Notes: generated from the letters alone by a model not told the origin. 64,000 nucleotides of DNA from Nibribacter roseus (GCF_042662225.1 NZ_JBHSYQ010000008.1:1-64000); one strand, 5' to 3'; shown: positions 24,087-33,170, counted from the first letter of the stretch. A program made the numbers and translations.

Positions 24087-24130
24087 GGTGTTTTCAGCTT
24101 GTTTTCTTCAAAACAGCTCCAAAACACACC
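24087..24130. repeat. Dispersed palindrome, copy 5
   Basis: GGTGTTTTCAGCTTGTTTTC then AAAACAGCTCCAAAACACACC, with an outer GGTGTTTT stem unlike other copies. Lies between two same-strand genes. Confidence 0.75.
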
Positions 24131-24157
24131 TGACACCTCTTTCTCTTTTACACTACT

Positions 24158-25324
24158 ATGAAAAATTTTTCTTTGTATAAACCTAGTCGATTATTCCTTT
24201 CAATTTCCACTTTACTGGTATTCCTGTTACTCGCCCACTTTGGATTTGCACAGAAATCTACGGTGCAAACCAAAGCTGGTGCCGTACAGGTAGAAACATT
24301 GGCCGAAAACCTGAACCACCCTTGGGGCATGGCATTTTTGCCGGACAAGCGACTGTTAGTGACGGAACGTTCAGGACAGTTACGCATATTGGATACGAAT
24401 AATAAACTTTCGGCGCCTCTGCAGGGTGTTCCCAACGTTTTTGCTACTGGCCAGGGAGGTCTTTTAGATGTGGCGCTTGATCCCAACTTCGCCCAAAACC
24501 AATACGTCTACTTCACTTATGCCGAACCAGGTGAGAATGGCACGGCCTCTACGGCTGTGGGGCGGGGCAGACTGCGAGCAGACCAAATTAAAGACTTTCA
24601 GGTGATTTTCAGGCAGACTCCTAAAGTAGAAGGACCTAACCATTTTGGCTCCCGCCTGGTTTTCTCACCAGACGGCTACTTGTTTGTGGCCTTAGGCGAG
24701 CGATTTAAGTTTGACCCGGCCCAAGACCTCTCTAACCACTTAGGCACCGTTATTAGAATCAATCCGGACGGCTCAGTACCCAAAGATAACCCATTTATAG
24801 GCAAGGCAAACGCCAAAGATGAGATTTGGTCGTACGGCCACCGTAATATTGAAAGTGCCGCCATAGATCCTAAAACAAAACAACTTTGGGTTGCAGAGAT
24901 GGGTCCGTTGGGCGGTGATGAACTCAATTTAGTAGAACCCGGTAAAAACTATGGCTGGCCTTTGGTAAGTTGGGGAAAACACTATGACGGAAAAGACATA
25001 CCAGACCCTACCACAAAACCTGAATTTACTGATGCAGTGATTAAATGGACACCTACTATTTCGCCCTCGGGAATGATCTTTTACACCGGCAATACATTTC
25101 CAGCATGGAAAGGAACTGCTTTGATTGGCGGTTTAACTAGTTCAGGACTTGTGCGGGTGCAAATGAATGGTAAACAGGCAAAGGAAGTAGAGCGCATTCC
25201 GTTAACCGTGCGTGTGCGTGATGTAGAGCAGGCTCCAGACGGAACCATTTATGTTCTCACTGATGATGATAAAGGAAAAATACTCCGCATAAGTCCGCTG
25301 AGCGGCAGAAAGCGTCCAAAGTAA
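24158..25324 (+). CDS. PQQ-dependent aldose sugar dehydrogenase (YliI type)
   Basis: 388 residues. Signal peptide to about residue 31 (AHFGFAQ), then a six-bladed beta-propeller of the soluble glucose/sorbosone dehydrogenase family: AENLNHPWGMAFLPD (about 49-63), a GLLDVALDPNF block, the catalytic-histidine region EGPNHFGSRLVFSPDG, SYGHRNIESAAIDPKT, and AEMGPLGGDELN. It oxidises aldoses in the periplasm using PQQ. The usual PQQ biosynthesis genes are not in the window. The remnant at 12618-12899 derives from the same superfamily. Confidence 0.9.
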   Translation: MKNFSLYKPSRLFLSISTLLVFLLLAHFGFAQKSTVQTKAGAVQVETLAENLNHPWGMAFLPDKRLLVTERSGQLRILDTNNKLSAPLQGVPNVFATGQGGLLDVALDPNFAQNQYVYFTYAEPGENGTASTAVGRGRLRADQIKDFQVIFRQTPKVEGPNHFGSRLVFSPDGYLFVALGERFKFDPAQDLSNHLGTVIRINPDGSVPKDNPFIGKANAKDEIWSYGHRNIESAAIDPKTKQLWVAEMGPLGGDELNLVEPGKNYGWPLVSWGKHYDGKDIPDPTTKPEFTDAVIKWTPTISPSGMIFYTGNTFPAWKGTALIGGLTSSGLVRVQMNGKQAKEVERIPLTVRVRDVEQAPDGTIYVLTDDDKGKILRISPLSGRKRPK

Positions 25325-25335
25325 TTTATCTTTAT

Positions 25336-25375
25336 AAACAGTAACGCAGGCAATATGCTGTCTGCGTTACTGTTT
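25336..25375 (+). terminator. Terminator after the sugar dehydrogenase
   Basis: AAACAGTAACGCAG and CTGCGTTACTGTTT form a 14-bp stem around a short loop, 12 bases after the stop codon. Confidence 0.82.
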
Positions 25376-25771
25376 ATGAGTTTTATTGTTTTTAAGATCA
25401 CTGGCAATAGAGTGGTATATGTCACCAATCAAATATAAGCCTGAGTAGTTTTACTTTGATTAAGGCTGCGGGTATTGCAGCAATCCCTTGAACAAATTGT
25501 TCCCATGCACCGACCTCAATGTATCAGTTTACTTCCTTTAAAAACAGTAGCCTGCCCCTTTTCCCAGCAGTTATCTATTTCCTCTTTTAGGCTTGTTTTC
25601 TTCAAATCAGCCCAAAAACAGTGACCTTTTGCACGCTAAGCAGCGCCTTTATAAACCCCAGTGCCTGTAATTAGTATAAAGGATTGGCAAGACGAGCCGA
25701 TGCAACAGCCTAGAATTTTAGACATGCTTCGCCGTCTCCGTGTCACGGCGTACCTTGCTTAAGCTACAACT
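25376..25771. other. Intergenic with one dispersed palindrome
   Basis: No coding frame I can support. The palindrome copy at 25582-25621 (CTCTTTTAGGCTTGTTTTC with AAATCAGCCCAAAAACAG) and a weak inverted repeat GACATGC...CGTCTCCGTGTCACGGCG near 25722-25751 are the only structures. Confidence 0.55.
25582..25621. repeat. Dispersed palindrome, copy 6
   Basis: CTCTTTTAGGCTTGTTTTC with TCAAATCAGCCCAAAAACAG; the most diverged of the copies in this region. Confidence 0.65.
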
Positions 25772-26857
25772 ATGAAAAACGTCTCCATTTATCATGCCTG
25801 TGCGGTGTTGCTTTTCGGCATCCTGCTCATTGTGGCGCTTTATTATGGTCGGCTTTTCTTTATCCCGCTGTTTTTTGCCATTCTGCTTTCCATGCTCATG
25901 ACGCCTGTCAGTAATTGGCTGGAACGAAAAGGCATAGGTCGTGTGTGGGCTACCCTTATCTGCATCTTACTTATTATATTGTTTATTGCTGCTGTCTTGC
26001 TGGCTATCTCTTTGCAGGCGGCTTCTTTTTCTCAGGATCTCCCTCAAATTCAGAAGAAGTTGCAAGAAACTTTATCCAATGTACAGCAATGGATTCAGCA
26101 ACAGTTTGGCGTAGCCCCAGAGGAACAGCTGAAGTTCATGCAAGAGCAAATCTCAAAGCTTTCCCAATCGGTTAACACGTACGTGAAAACATTTTTAAGC
26201 GGGGCGCTGGGTCTTATAACGTCATTTGTTCTGGTAATTTTATACATGTTCTTCCTAATGTGGAGACGGGAGAAGTATCAGGAATTCCTGCTTCGGCTTT
26301 TCTCTTCTGAAAATTCCATGGAGACCAAGAAAACGATTGAGGAAATAACTCAAGTCTCTTCTCAGTACCTGATAGGGCGGGTTATTTCCATGCTTTTTCT
26401 GTGGGTGTGTTACAGCATCGGGTTTTCTATTATAGGGTTAGACAACGCCCTTCTTTTAAGTGTCATTGCCGTTCTACCCACCATAGTACCCTACATTGGT
26501 GCGTTTGTGGGTGGCTTGTTTCCTATACTCATGTCATTTGTGAGCGGGTCTACCGGCATGATTATACCTGTTGTTGCCATTTTAGCCGCTGCCCAGACCA
26601 TAGATAACAATATTATTGAACCACTGGTGATGGGTGCCAAAATGGACTTAAGCCCAATATTCACTGTGGTGGCCATTGTGCTGGGTCAAATGCTGTGGGG
26701 CGTTGCCGGCATGGTTCTGTTTGTACCTATGTTTGCCGTTATCAGAATTATTTGTCAGCATGTTTCCCCCTTGAAACCGTATGGCTTCTTATTAGAAGAT
26801 GAATTAGGTGAACCCGGTTGGGTTAAAAAACTGAAACAAAAATTTACGAGCAACTAA
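25772..26857 (+). CDS. AI-2E family transporter/permease
   Basis: 361 residues with about eight membrane segments. Family marks: FFIPLFFAILLSMLMTPVSNWLERKG-like start (split here around residues 27-52), a soluble amphipathic region about 90-140, the C-terminal PTIVPYIGAFVGGLFP block (about 235-250), and NNIIEPLVMGAKMDLSPI (about 279-296). The family includes quorum-signal exporters (TqsA) and sodium/proton antiporters; substrate cannot be assigned. Single gene, with a promoter presumably in the 400-base region upstream. Confidence 0.9.
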   Translation: MKNVSIYHACAVLLFGILLIVALYYGRLFFIPLFFAILLSMLMTPVSNWLERKGIGRVWATLICILLIILFIAAVLLAISLQAASFSQDLPQIQKKLQETLSNVQQWIQQQFGVAPEEQLKFMQEQISKLSQSVNTYVKTFLSGALGLITSFVLVILYMFFLMWRREKYQEFLLRLFSSENSMETKKTIEEITQVSSQYLIGRVISMLFLWVCYSIGFSIIGLDNALLLSVIAVLPTIVPYIGAFVGGLFPILMSFVSGSTGMIIPVVAILAAAQTIDNNIIEPLVMGAKMDLSPIFTVVAIVLGQMLWGVAGMVLFVPMFAVIRIICQHVSPLKPYGFLLEDELGEPGWVKKLKQKFTSN

Positions 26858-26977
26858 TCTTTTCTATAGGGTTCACCCCAAGTATGACCATCTGCTGCTC
26901 ACTGCAATAAATAATCTAGGGCAGCGCGATGGAGATTGTCCTTTAATACTGTAAAGTAACCTGAGTAATTTCATTCT

Positions 26978-28270
26978 ATGCCTCTAGCTAAAATCAAGTA
27001 CTCATTCAAAAAGGCTTACATTCAAATTACCACCAGCATATCCTTCTACCCTATCTTGATCACCGTAGGGTTAATTTCACTCTCCTTTGGTATTTCTTAC
27101 TTAGACAATATTGGGGTGGGCGAAGCTCTCATGAACAAAGTTCCGTTTCTGAAAATAGACAACCCAAACACTGCCCGTTCCCTGCTTTCATCATTTCTGA
27201 CTGGTCTTATCAGTTTGGTTACGTTCATGTTCGCCATGGTCATGATTGTTCTCAGCCAGATAACTTCAAGTTTTTCACCAAGGCTACTGCCAGACTTGGT
27301 CAGCAAGAAGGGAAATCAAATTGTACTGGGTGTCATCATTGGGAGCATTTGTTTTATTGCTGTGGCTATCAGCAACATTGAAACACTAAATACCGGACCC
27401 AAAGTACCGCTTCTGTCGGTTGAAGTAGGTATGATCCTGGGCTTCGCCAGCGTTATCTCTTTTATTTACTTTATTCATAAAATTTCAAACGAAATTCAGA
27501 TTGGCAACATTCTCAACAGCCGTTACCGCATCACCAGAGACGCCTTGGACAAAGAATTGAACAGCGGCACCTATTATCATGAATGGAAAGAACAAGAAGA
27601 ATTCACTCTTGTCAACGCTTGGGATTCGGGCTATTTTGACACCGTTACAACGAAAGAATTTTTAAAATCATCTAAGAAACATCAACTGAAAATAAGGCTG
27701 CTAAAACACCAAGGCATGTACCTGCTCAAAGGCGAGCCGTTTCTTGAAATTAACCAGCCCCTAACCGATACCATTCAGGAAGTACTGGAAGAAAATGTGA
27801 TTATCCGGCACCAGGAGAACGTGGATGAAAACATCTTTTATGGCTTTAAGCACCTGACAGAAATAGCGGTTAAAGCCCTGAGCCCAGCTGTGAATGACCC
27901 TGGCACCGCCATACATGCTGTTGACTATCTTTCTGATTTACTCTGCAGGCTGCAACAGCTAAAAGGGCAAAAAGTGGTGAGGCATGAAGACGGCACCGCC
28001 AGCATTATTTATCTGCCAATTCCTTATGAAAACATTTTTTACCTGTGCACAGCCAGCATCAGGGCCTACTCCACCCAAGACGTAACCTTACAAGGCAGAC
28101 TTATAGACCTCATTCATAAATTAAGCAGACATGATGAGGAAAATAAGTACAAAGACCTGTATGAAATGTCCTTGGTAGCTTTAGAAGAGGGCTCAGAAAA
28201 AGAAATGAAAAGTCAGGCAGATATTCTTTTTGTCAAAGAATTGGTTCAGAAGGCTAGAAAAGAACTTTAG
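26978..28270 (+). CDS. DUF2254 membrane protein
   Basis: 430 residues. Four membrane segments in the first 165 residues (about 20-40, 66-92, 113-132, 147-165) then a large cytoplasmic region. DUF2254 features: SFSPRLLPDLVSKKGNQIVLG between helices 2 and 3 (about 98-118) and the conserved KALSPAVNDPGTAIHAVDYL (about 304-323). Function of the family is unknown. It fits the envelope/stress theme of its neighbours. Confidence 0.9.
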   Translation: MPLAKIKYSFKKAYIQITTSISFYPILITVGLISLSFGISYLDNIGVGEALMNKVPFLKIDNPNTARSLLSSFLTGLISLVTFMFAMVMIVLSQITSSFSPRLLPDLVSKKGNQIVLGVIIGSICFIAVAISNIETLNTGPKVPLLSVEVGMILGFASVISFIYFIHKISNEIQIGNILNSRYRITRDALDKELNSGTYYHEWKEQEEFTLVNAWDSGYFDTVTTKEFLKSSKKHQLKIRLLKHQGMYLLKGEPFLEINQPLTDTIQEVLEENVIIRHQENVDENIFYGFKHLTEIAVKALSPAVNDPGTAIHAVDYLSDLLCRLQQLKGQKVVRHEDGTASIIYLPIPYENIFYLCTASIRAYSTQDVTLQGRLIDLIHKLSRHDEENKYKDLYEMSLVALEEGSEKEMKSQADILFVKELVQKARKEL

Positions 28271-28507
28271 TTGCAGCCTACTCCTCTCCGGATAATTTTA
28301 TTTAATTGAACATCAACGTATAAAACCGACAATCAATGGTTTCATACCTTTTATACACTGCTAATCAATTAGAAATAAACTTAGCTGTCATTGCATCGTT
28401 CCCGTATATAAAGAACTGAAACTGCTCTAAGGTAGTGCCGAAGGAAGTAAAAGAGGAGCAAAAGCCTTCTTGATGTTTCATATGACCAAATCCTTCATAA
28501 ACCGCCT

Positions 28508-29146
28508 ATGAAAAGACTGGTATTCACGTTCATCTTTTGCTGCCTACTTATTATTTCGGCCTTTCTGTTGTTTGGAGGTGTGGAAAGTTTTGTAGAAGAG
28601 AAATTAGGCGATACCCAGTCTGTGCTCATGTACACTGCTTTCAGCTCTTTCTTTCTCACGTTTGATGTGGTACTTCCCGTGCCCTCTAGCCTAATTATGA
28701 TTCTGAACGGGAAAGTGTTGGGTTTTCTGCCAGGTATGCTGCTATCTCTTGGCGCCGGACTATGTTCCTCCTGCCTTGGGTTCATAATTGGCCGCAAAGC
28801 CTCCCCCTACCTGAATAAACTCTTTACACAGAAAGAGCGGGAAATGAGCGACCACCTCTTCCGCAGATTCGGCGATACCGCTATTGCCATCTCAAAGGCT
28901 ATACCTATTCTGTCAGAGGCTGTTTCCGTAGTTTCCGGCACCACTTCTGTGGCTTTCAGCTCCTTTTTCCTATACTCTTTTATTGGGCATACCGTCATTT
29001 CTCTGCTTTACTCCTACGTGGGGAGTTATGCCAGCACCTTAGACACGAATCTAATGGCCGGCACAGTTATTCTTTTTGCTCTTTTTCTAAGCTGGTTTAT
29101 ACAACTTCTGGTAAAGAAGGGCAGTCCATTGCCTAGAAACGCATAG
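28508..29146 (+). CDS. VTT (DedA/TVP38-type) membrane protein
   Basis: 212 residues, signal-like first helix (1-22) and further helices about 40-60, 75-97, 150-170 and 180-200. The VTT-type re-entrant region shows VLPVPSSLIMILNGKVLGFLPG (58-79, split pattern with Pro) and a second SKAIPILSEAVSVVSGTTS with the conserved Pro. VTT/DedA proteins are lipid scramblase/flippase-like and support membrane homeostasis; the specific lipid is unknown. Confidence 0.82.
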   Translation: MKRLVFTFIFCCLLIISAFLLFGGVESFVEEKLGDTQSVLMYTAFSSFFLTFDVVLPVPSSLIMILNGKVLGFLPGMLLSLGAGLCSSCLGFIIGRKASPYLNKLFTQKEREMSDHLFRRFGDTAIAISKAIPILSEAVSVVSGTTSVAFSSFFLYSFIGHTVISLLYSYVGSYASTLDTNLMAGTVILFALFLSWFIQLLVKKGSPLPRNA

Positions 29147-29213
29147 CAGAAAGGGAGAGAAAGCCAGCATAACACTAGAGATCAGCTGTACTAACCATAT
29201 AAAACCTATATTC

Positions 29214-30698
29214 ATGGCAACTGACTACGCTTCTTTACGCAAGAACACTGGATTCTCCATTTCCAAAAGCACCTTGAAGAACGGCACCGCCTCGGGGTCA
29301 ATCTTACAAAATTTACCAACGCCTGCCCGTCCGGTTATCAATGCCTCAGACGTGGTAGTGCCAGAAGGTTATACCGTTGAGCCGGTAATGGTAGGCCTCT
29401 CCTTCCCCACCGATGTTTCCTTTGCCCCTGACGGCACCATTTTCGTGAGCGAGGGCGGCAGCTCTTGGCCCACCCGCCCTTACATGCCCGCCCGAATTTT
29501 AGTGCGCAAGCCTTCTGGCGAAACCGAGGCCATTACAATGAATGTGCAGGCGGGTCCTCGGAGCGTTACATGGCACAATGGCGATCTCTATTTTACCTTA
29601 AAAGGCGGCTACCACATGCAGGTGGTGCGGTACAGTTTAGAAACCGGTGAAATGAAAATATTGATTGATGCCTTGCCCAGCGGAGGCTGGCATGAACCAG
29701 GCGGGCCAGTTTTTGGGCCTGATGGCCTAATGTACTTCGGGAACGGTTCAGTGACGCAACAGGGCGTGGCTCTACCCGCTGGCTTTACTGTAGATTTAGC
29801 CAAGCACCCAAATGCGCATGATGTACCGGGGCAAGACGTAACCTTGACAGGGAACAATGTTAGGAGCCGCGACCCCAGAATGCCTTACCCTTACATGGTG
29901 GAGTCTGGGGCGTTCAAACCATTTGGTACACCGGCTAAGAAAGGCGAAGTAGTAAAAGGAGAGCTCTTCTGTAACTCCGCTGTCTGGCGCTCACGCCCCG
30001 ATGGAACTGATGTGGAGCTGTTGGCGTGGGGAATCCGCAACCCTTTCGGCATGGCCATTAACGATGACGGAGAACTGTATGTAACCGACAATGACTTTGA
30101 GGAAAAAGGAGAGCGTGCCATCGCCAATGATCCAGACCGTATATGGCACATTAAAAAAGCACGTGAACCATTTGGTTCTGTGAAAACCCCAGACTGGTAC
30201 GGCTTCCCTGATATCTGCGGAGACGGGCTGCCGGTAAATCACCCTTCACACCTGCCAAGCCGCGGGAAAGCCGCTGAGCTGTTGATCGAGAATCCGCCGA
30301 AGTGGGCTGGTCCTGCAGCCTTCTTAGAAAAGCCCCACTCCTGTATGTGCAAAATGGATTTTTGCCGTTCCGATGCCTTTGGCTATAAAGGAGAACTCTT
30401 CGTGGCTGAATGGGGCACATTAGCTCCCTTGAACTCACCCCGCCCCGAAGATCTAGACCATGGTTTCAGAGTGATTCGGGTAGATGTAAACAAGGGTACG
30501 GCAGAACCTTTCCTCCATAACAAAACCATGGGTCCTGCCTCATCGGTAGGCGGTGGCGGCATTGAGCGACCGGTTTCCTGTAAGTTCGGCCCCGACGGCA
30601 GTTTGTATGTATTAGATTTTGGTGTGGCCAAGGTAACGCCTGGCAACATGCTGGCCTTTGCCCACACCGGTGTTCTATGGAAAGTAACCAGAAAATAA
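29214..30698 (+). CDS. PQQ-type sugar dehydrogenase-like beta-propeller protein
   Basis: 494 residues, no signal peptide in the first 30 residues, unlike the paralogue at 24158. Propeller blades are evident: VVPEGYTVEPVMVGLSFPTD then VSFAPDGTIFVSEG; GPVFGPDGLMYFGNGS; LAWGIRNPFGMAINDDGELY; FGPDGSLYVLDFGVAKV. Two CxxC-like cysteine pairs (SCMCKMDFC, about 381-389) are unusual for the family. It could be a cytoplasmic or non-classically located sugar dehydrogenase or a lactonase-like enzyme. Followed six bases later by the ferritin-like gene, so likely one operon. Confidence 0.78.
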   Translation: MATDYASLRKNTGFSISKSTLKNGTASGSILQNLPTPARPVINASDVVVPEGYTVEPVMVGLSFPTDVSFAPDGTIFVSEGGSSWPTRPYMPARILVRKPSGETEAITMNVQAGPRSVTWHNGDLYFTLKGGYHMQVVRYSLETGEMKILIDALPSGGWHEPGGPVFGPDGLMYFGNGSVTQQGVALPAGFTVDLAKHPNAHDVPGQDVTLTGNNVRSRDPRMPYPYMVESGAFKPFGTPAKKGEVVKGELFCNSAVWRSRPDGTDVELLAWGIRNPFGMAINDDGELYVTDNDFEEKGERAIANDPDRIWHIKKAREPFGSVKTPDWYGFPDICGDGLPVNHPSHLPSRGKAAELLIENPPKWAGPAAFLEKPHSCMCKMDFCRSDAFGYKGELFVAEWGTLAPLNSPRPEDLDHGFRVIRVDVNKGTAEPFLHNKTMGPASSVGGGGIERPVSCKFGPDGSLYVLDFGVAKVTPGNMLAFAHTGVLWKVTRK

Positions 30699-30704
30699 AT
30701 CAGA

Positions 30705-31256
30705 ATGGAATCCTCTACCAAAATCACCCTTGTTGAACTGGACCAAGAAACCCGCGAAAACCAGCTGGACCGCGCCAAAGCCTGGTTTGACAACCTGCTC
30801 CTGACGCAATCTTCTTGCCGCAAACTGGTGGAAGACACCGTTGAGAAAATTGAGGAACCGCACATAAAACAGTACCTGGCGGAAATGGCTCTTCAGGAAC
30901 AGGAGCACGAGGAAAAAGCCCGGGAGCTGTTCAAGATAATTGGGCGAGAACCCTCAGATATGCGGCAACTGCTTGGGCAAATAGCGGGCAAAGCACGGCA
31001 AGCCTTAGGCGATTTTATAGCAGTGTCTGGCAGCGCGAAAGGCCCATGGCAAGACCTGCATCAGGTGTACCTGTCCAACTTCAACTCTATGGGAGCATTT
31101 GCCGTTGCTGAGCAACTGGGTCTGGCACTAGGCATACCCGCCATTGTAGACACCGTTTTCCCAGTCATTGCGGAAAAGTCTACAAGCCAACTGTTGCTGC
31201 AGGAATGTGTGTTGGAAATGTGCTCCAAGTCGATTCTATACCACGAGCCATTCTAA
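30705..31256 (+). CDS. Ferritin-like four-helix protein
   Basis: 183 residues, all-helical. Carboxylate/histidine residues suit a ferritin-like di-iron or related bundle: EKIEEPHIKQYLAEMALQEQ then EHEEKARELF (about 45-75), and a later helix pair from about 100. It resembles DUF892-type and other ferritin-like stress proteins of Bacteroidota. No signal peptide. It starts six bases after the beta-propeller gene stop, suggesting translation coupled to it. Confidence 0.65.
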   Translation: MESSTKITLVELDQETRENQLDRAKAWFDNLLLTQSSCRKLVEDTVEKIEEPHIKQYLAEMALQEQEHEEKARELFKIIGREPSDMRQLLGQIAGKARQALGDFIAVSGSAKGPWQDLHQVYLSNFNSMGAFAVAEQLGLALGIPAIVDTVFPVIAEKSTSQLLLQECVLEMCSKSILYHEPF

Positions 31257-31399
31257 AGATAACTAGGAGCAGCAGCTTTAGGTTAAGTTTAGATGTTTCT
31301 TCAACTACAGTTAGAGACAATTTACCTGGCGCAAGCATCTGCTCGTGTCCCTACGCATTTCGTCCCCCTTTGAAGGTAGGGCCGTTAAGTTCTCCGCTG

Positions 31400-31525
31400 T
31401 TCGGGATTTGCAATCCCGAACTTGAGTATCCTGCGGATTTGCAATCCGCGGCTTTTCCGTTTTATGGCGCAGCAACGGGGATTACAAATCCCCTAGATAC
31501 ACGCTTCCGGATTGCAAATCCGGAA
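31400..31525. repeat. Cluster of four GATTTGCAATC-core hairpins
   Basis: Perfect or near-perfect short palindromes at 31400-31420 (outer stem TTCGG/CCGAA), 31433-31449 (GCG/CGC), 31477-31493 (GGGG/CCCC) and 31505-31525 (TTCCG/CGGAA). The core is shared; the outer stem differs in each and stays complementary. Confidence 0.85.
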
Positions 31526-31904
31526 GAGCAACCTCTTATGGTGAGAACTTAACAGCCCTACCCCTTTGAAAGAGGTAGGGGAATGATTTCTCTTATTAAG
31601 TGATCTTGTACTGAAAAAGGCTGCCGTATTTAAAGTGCTGTAGCCTTTATTAGAAGCAATTCTGCTTCAAGTTTTTAACTTGGGGCTTTTATGGGACAAT
31701 TTTTCAACTTGCCTTTTTTTCCTGCTCTGCCACGAAAGCTGAAAGCTTTCACCATGTAAGCCACAAGCTGGAAGCTTGCGGCAGGTTAAATTTCTTCTCT
31801 ACAACATGAGCAATAGAGGGCGATTATTGGTTTTCTGTTGCTGAATTTTCCTTCAGTTTAGAATATACTGGTTCACAAGTTCCTGAAGTATGCTCCACGC
31901 CATA

Positions 31905-31946
31905 GCTGTTTTAGGCCTATTTTTAGAAAAACAGCCTGAAAACAGC
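31905..31946. repeat. Dispersed palindrome, copy 7
   Basis: GCTGTTTTAGGCCTATTTTT then AAAAACAGCCTGAAAACAGC. Lies upstream of the VLRF1-like gene. Confidence 0.75.
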
Positions 31947-32023
31947 CAGACAGTTTGCCCTTCTGCTACAGATATGGAGGCAATTTCCGTATTTGCACCC
32001 ACGGAAATCCGTATGCAAAAAAC

Positions 32024-32734
32024 ATGAACCGTTTCCTTTCCAGAGACTCCTCTGCACAACTGCTTCAACATATTCAAGACAGTGGAATTTCTTACCAGTA
32101 CGACTATGAGAAACACCGCCTAGTCTTATTAGACGAAGCAGGGAATGAGCAGGTATTTTTCCGGTTACCCATAGTACTGTCCCCTCCTGGTCAAAATTTA
32201 CCTGAAGGTGGGGTGCAGTATGTGGTTGTTTTGATTCAGGCTGGAAACTGCGCCATGGGTTATTACGAAGATGGCCACAACCTGGACCATAAGGTTTTCC
32301 GTTCGTACATGGTCCGGAAGAAACAAGGTAAAAGCCAGATTAAATATCTGAAAACAAAAGGTAAATCAAGAGCAGGATCACGGGTAAGACTTGGCGAGAC
32401 AGTTGAGTTTTTTGATAACATCAATGGTCGGTTGCAAGAATATTTTGAAGACCACCAAATTCACCGTATAGCTATTAGCTGCTCCAAAACCTTATGGCCC
32501 TACCTGTTCGATTCTAAAGTGGCCACCCCTTTTGATAAACGCGACGAGCGCCTTTTCAAAATTCCCATGCACGTGCATACACCCATTTATGAGGTAATGC
32601 TGGACGTGAATAAATTCCTTCTGAAGGGCGAACTTATATATGAGCCAACTCAGCAGCCACTCATTGATTCTCTGCTACCTGGTAATTTTGGTTTCTACAA
32701 TTCAGAAGATTTAGACACAAGCAGTTATACTTAA
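32024..32734 (+). CDS. Candidate VLRF1/Vms1-like release-factor-fold protein
   Basis: 236 residues starting at the ATG at 32024 (MNRFLSRDSS); the longer frame back to 31955 has a cysteine-rich, unconvincing N terminus. The middle reads HKVFRSYMVRKKQGKSQIKY and LKTKGKSRAGSRVRL (about 95-130), then a helix FFDNINGRLQEYF. The QGKSQ loop followed by a basic RAGSR segment recalls the Gln-containing loop of Vms1/ANKZF1-like release factors (VLRF1), which cleave peptidyl-tRNA on stalled ribosomes; bacterial members exist. The assignment rests on a remembered motif pattern, so it is tentative. Otherwise an unnamed conserved Bacteroidota protein. Confidence 0.5.
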   Translation: MNRFLSRDSSAQLLQHIQDSGISYQYDYEKHRLVLLDEAGNEQVFFRLPIVLSPPGQNLPEGGVQYVVVLIQAGNCAMGYYEDGHNLDHKVFRSYMVRKKQGKSQIKYLKTKGKSRAGSRVRLGETVEFFDNINGRLQEYFEDHQIHRIAISCSKTLWPYLFDSKVATPFDKRDERLFKIPMHVHTPIYEVMLDVNKFLLKGELIYEPTQQPLIDSLLPGNFGFYNSEDLDTSSYT

Positions 32735-32807
32735 AGAAACCCTTTTATCACTACAGGTAAGTTAGCGCTCTTCAGGAATTCTAAACAAGAATGGTGTATA
32801 TTGCGGC

Positions 32808-33143
32808 ATGCAAGCGAGTGAATTACGGTTAGGGAATGTAATTTATGAGGGAGGGGTTCCCGTACTTCTTGATGCAGAAAAACTTATCTCCATCATTCAG
32901 GGCGAAGGGGCGCACTACACTCCGGTTCCGCTCACAAAAGACTGGCTCACCGGCGCCAATTACAACGAATTAGAGCACGAGTATTCTTTCCCAGAACTAA
33001 GCCAATGGGCGCTAGACCCTGACTATAAAGAAATAGTCTTTAACGGCGGCTACATTGCCACCAGCGCCCCAGTTGAATACGTGCACCAACTTCAGAACTT
33101 TTATTTCGTGATGACTGGCGAGGAGTTGCCTTTGCAGATCTAG
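32808..33143 (+). CDS. Hypothetical protein, 111 residues
   Basis: 111 residues, soluble, acidic. The opening MQASELRLGNVIYEGGVPVL resembles a group of short Bacteroidota proteins starting with a LRLGN-type strand and often found near phage-like genes; no function is known. It follows the VLRF1-like gene by 73 bases on the same strand. Confidence 0.65.
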   Translation: MQASELRLGNVIYEGGVPVLLDAEKLISIIQGEGAHYTPVPLTKDWLTGANYNELEHEYSFPELSQWALDPDYKEIVFNGGYIATSAPVEYVHQLQNFYFVMTGEELPLQI

Positions 33144-33170
33144 TATCTCTTATCAAAGTTTGTTTCTTTG

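Larger units (their letters stand above)
31257..32023. repeat. Repeat-rich intergenic region
   Basis: About 770 bases without a supported gene. From left: a diverged half of the CTGGCGCAAGCGTCCGCTTG repeat (31326-31350), four hairpins with a GATTTGCAATC core (31400-31525), palindromes GAAAGCTGAAAGCTTTC (about 31735-31751) and CAAGCTGGAAGCTTG (about 31763-31777), and a copy of the dispersed palindrome (31905-31946). Confidence 0.7.

Noticed and set aside
31205..31552. 115-codon plus-strand frame after the ferritin-like gene
   Set aside because: Begins inside the ferritin-like gene in another frame and consists mainly of hairpin repeats.
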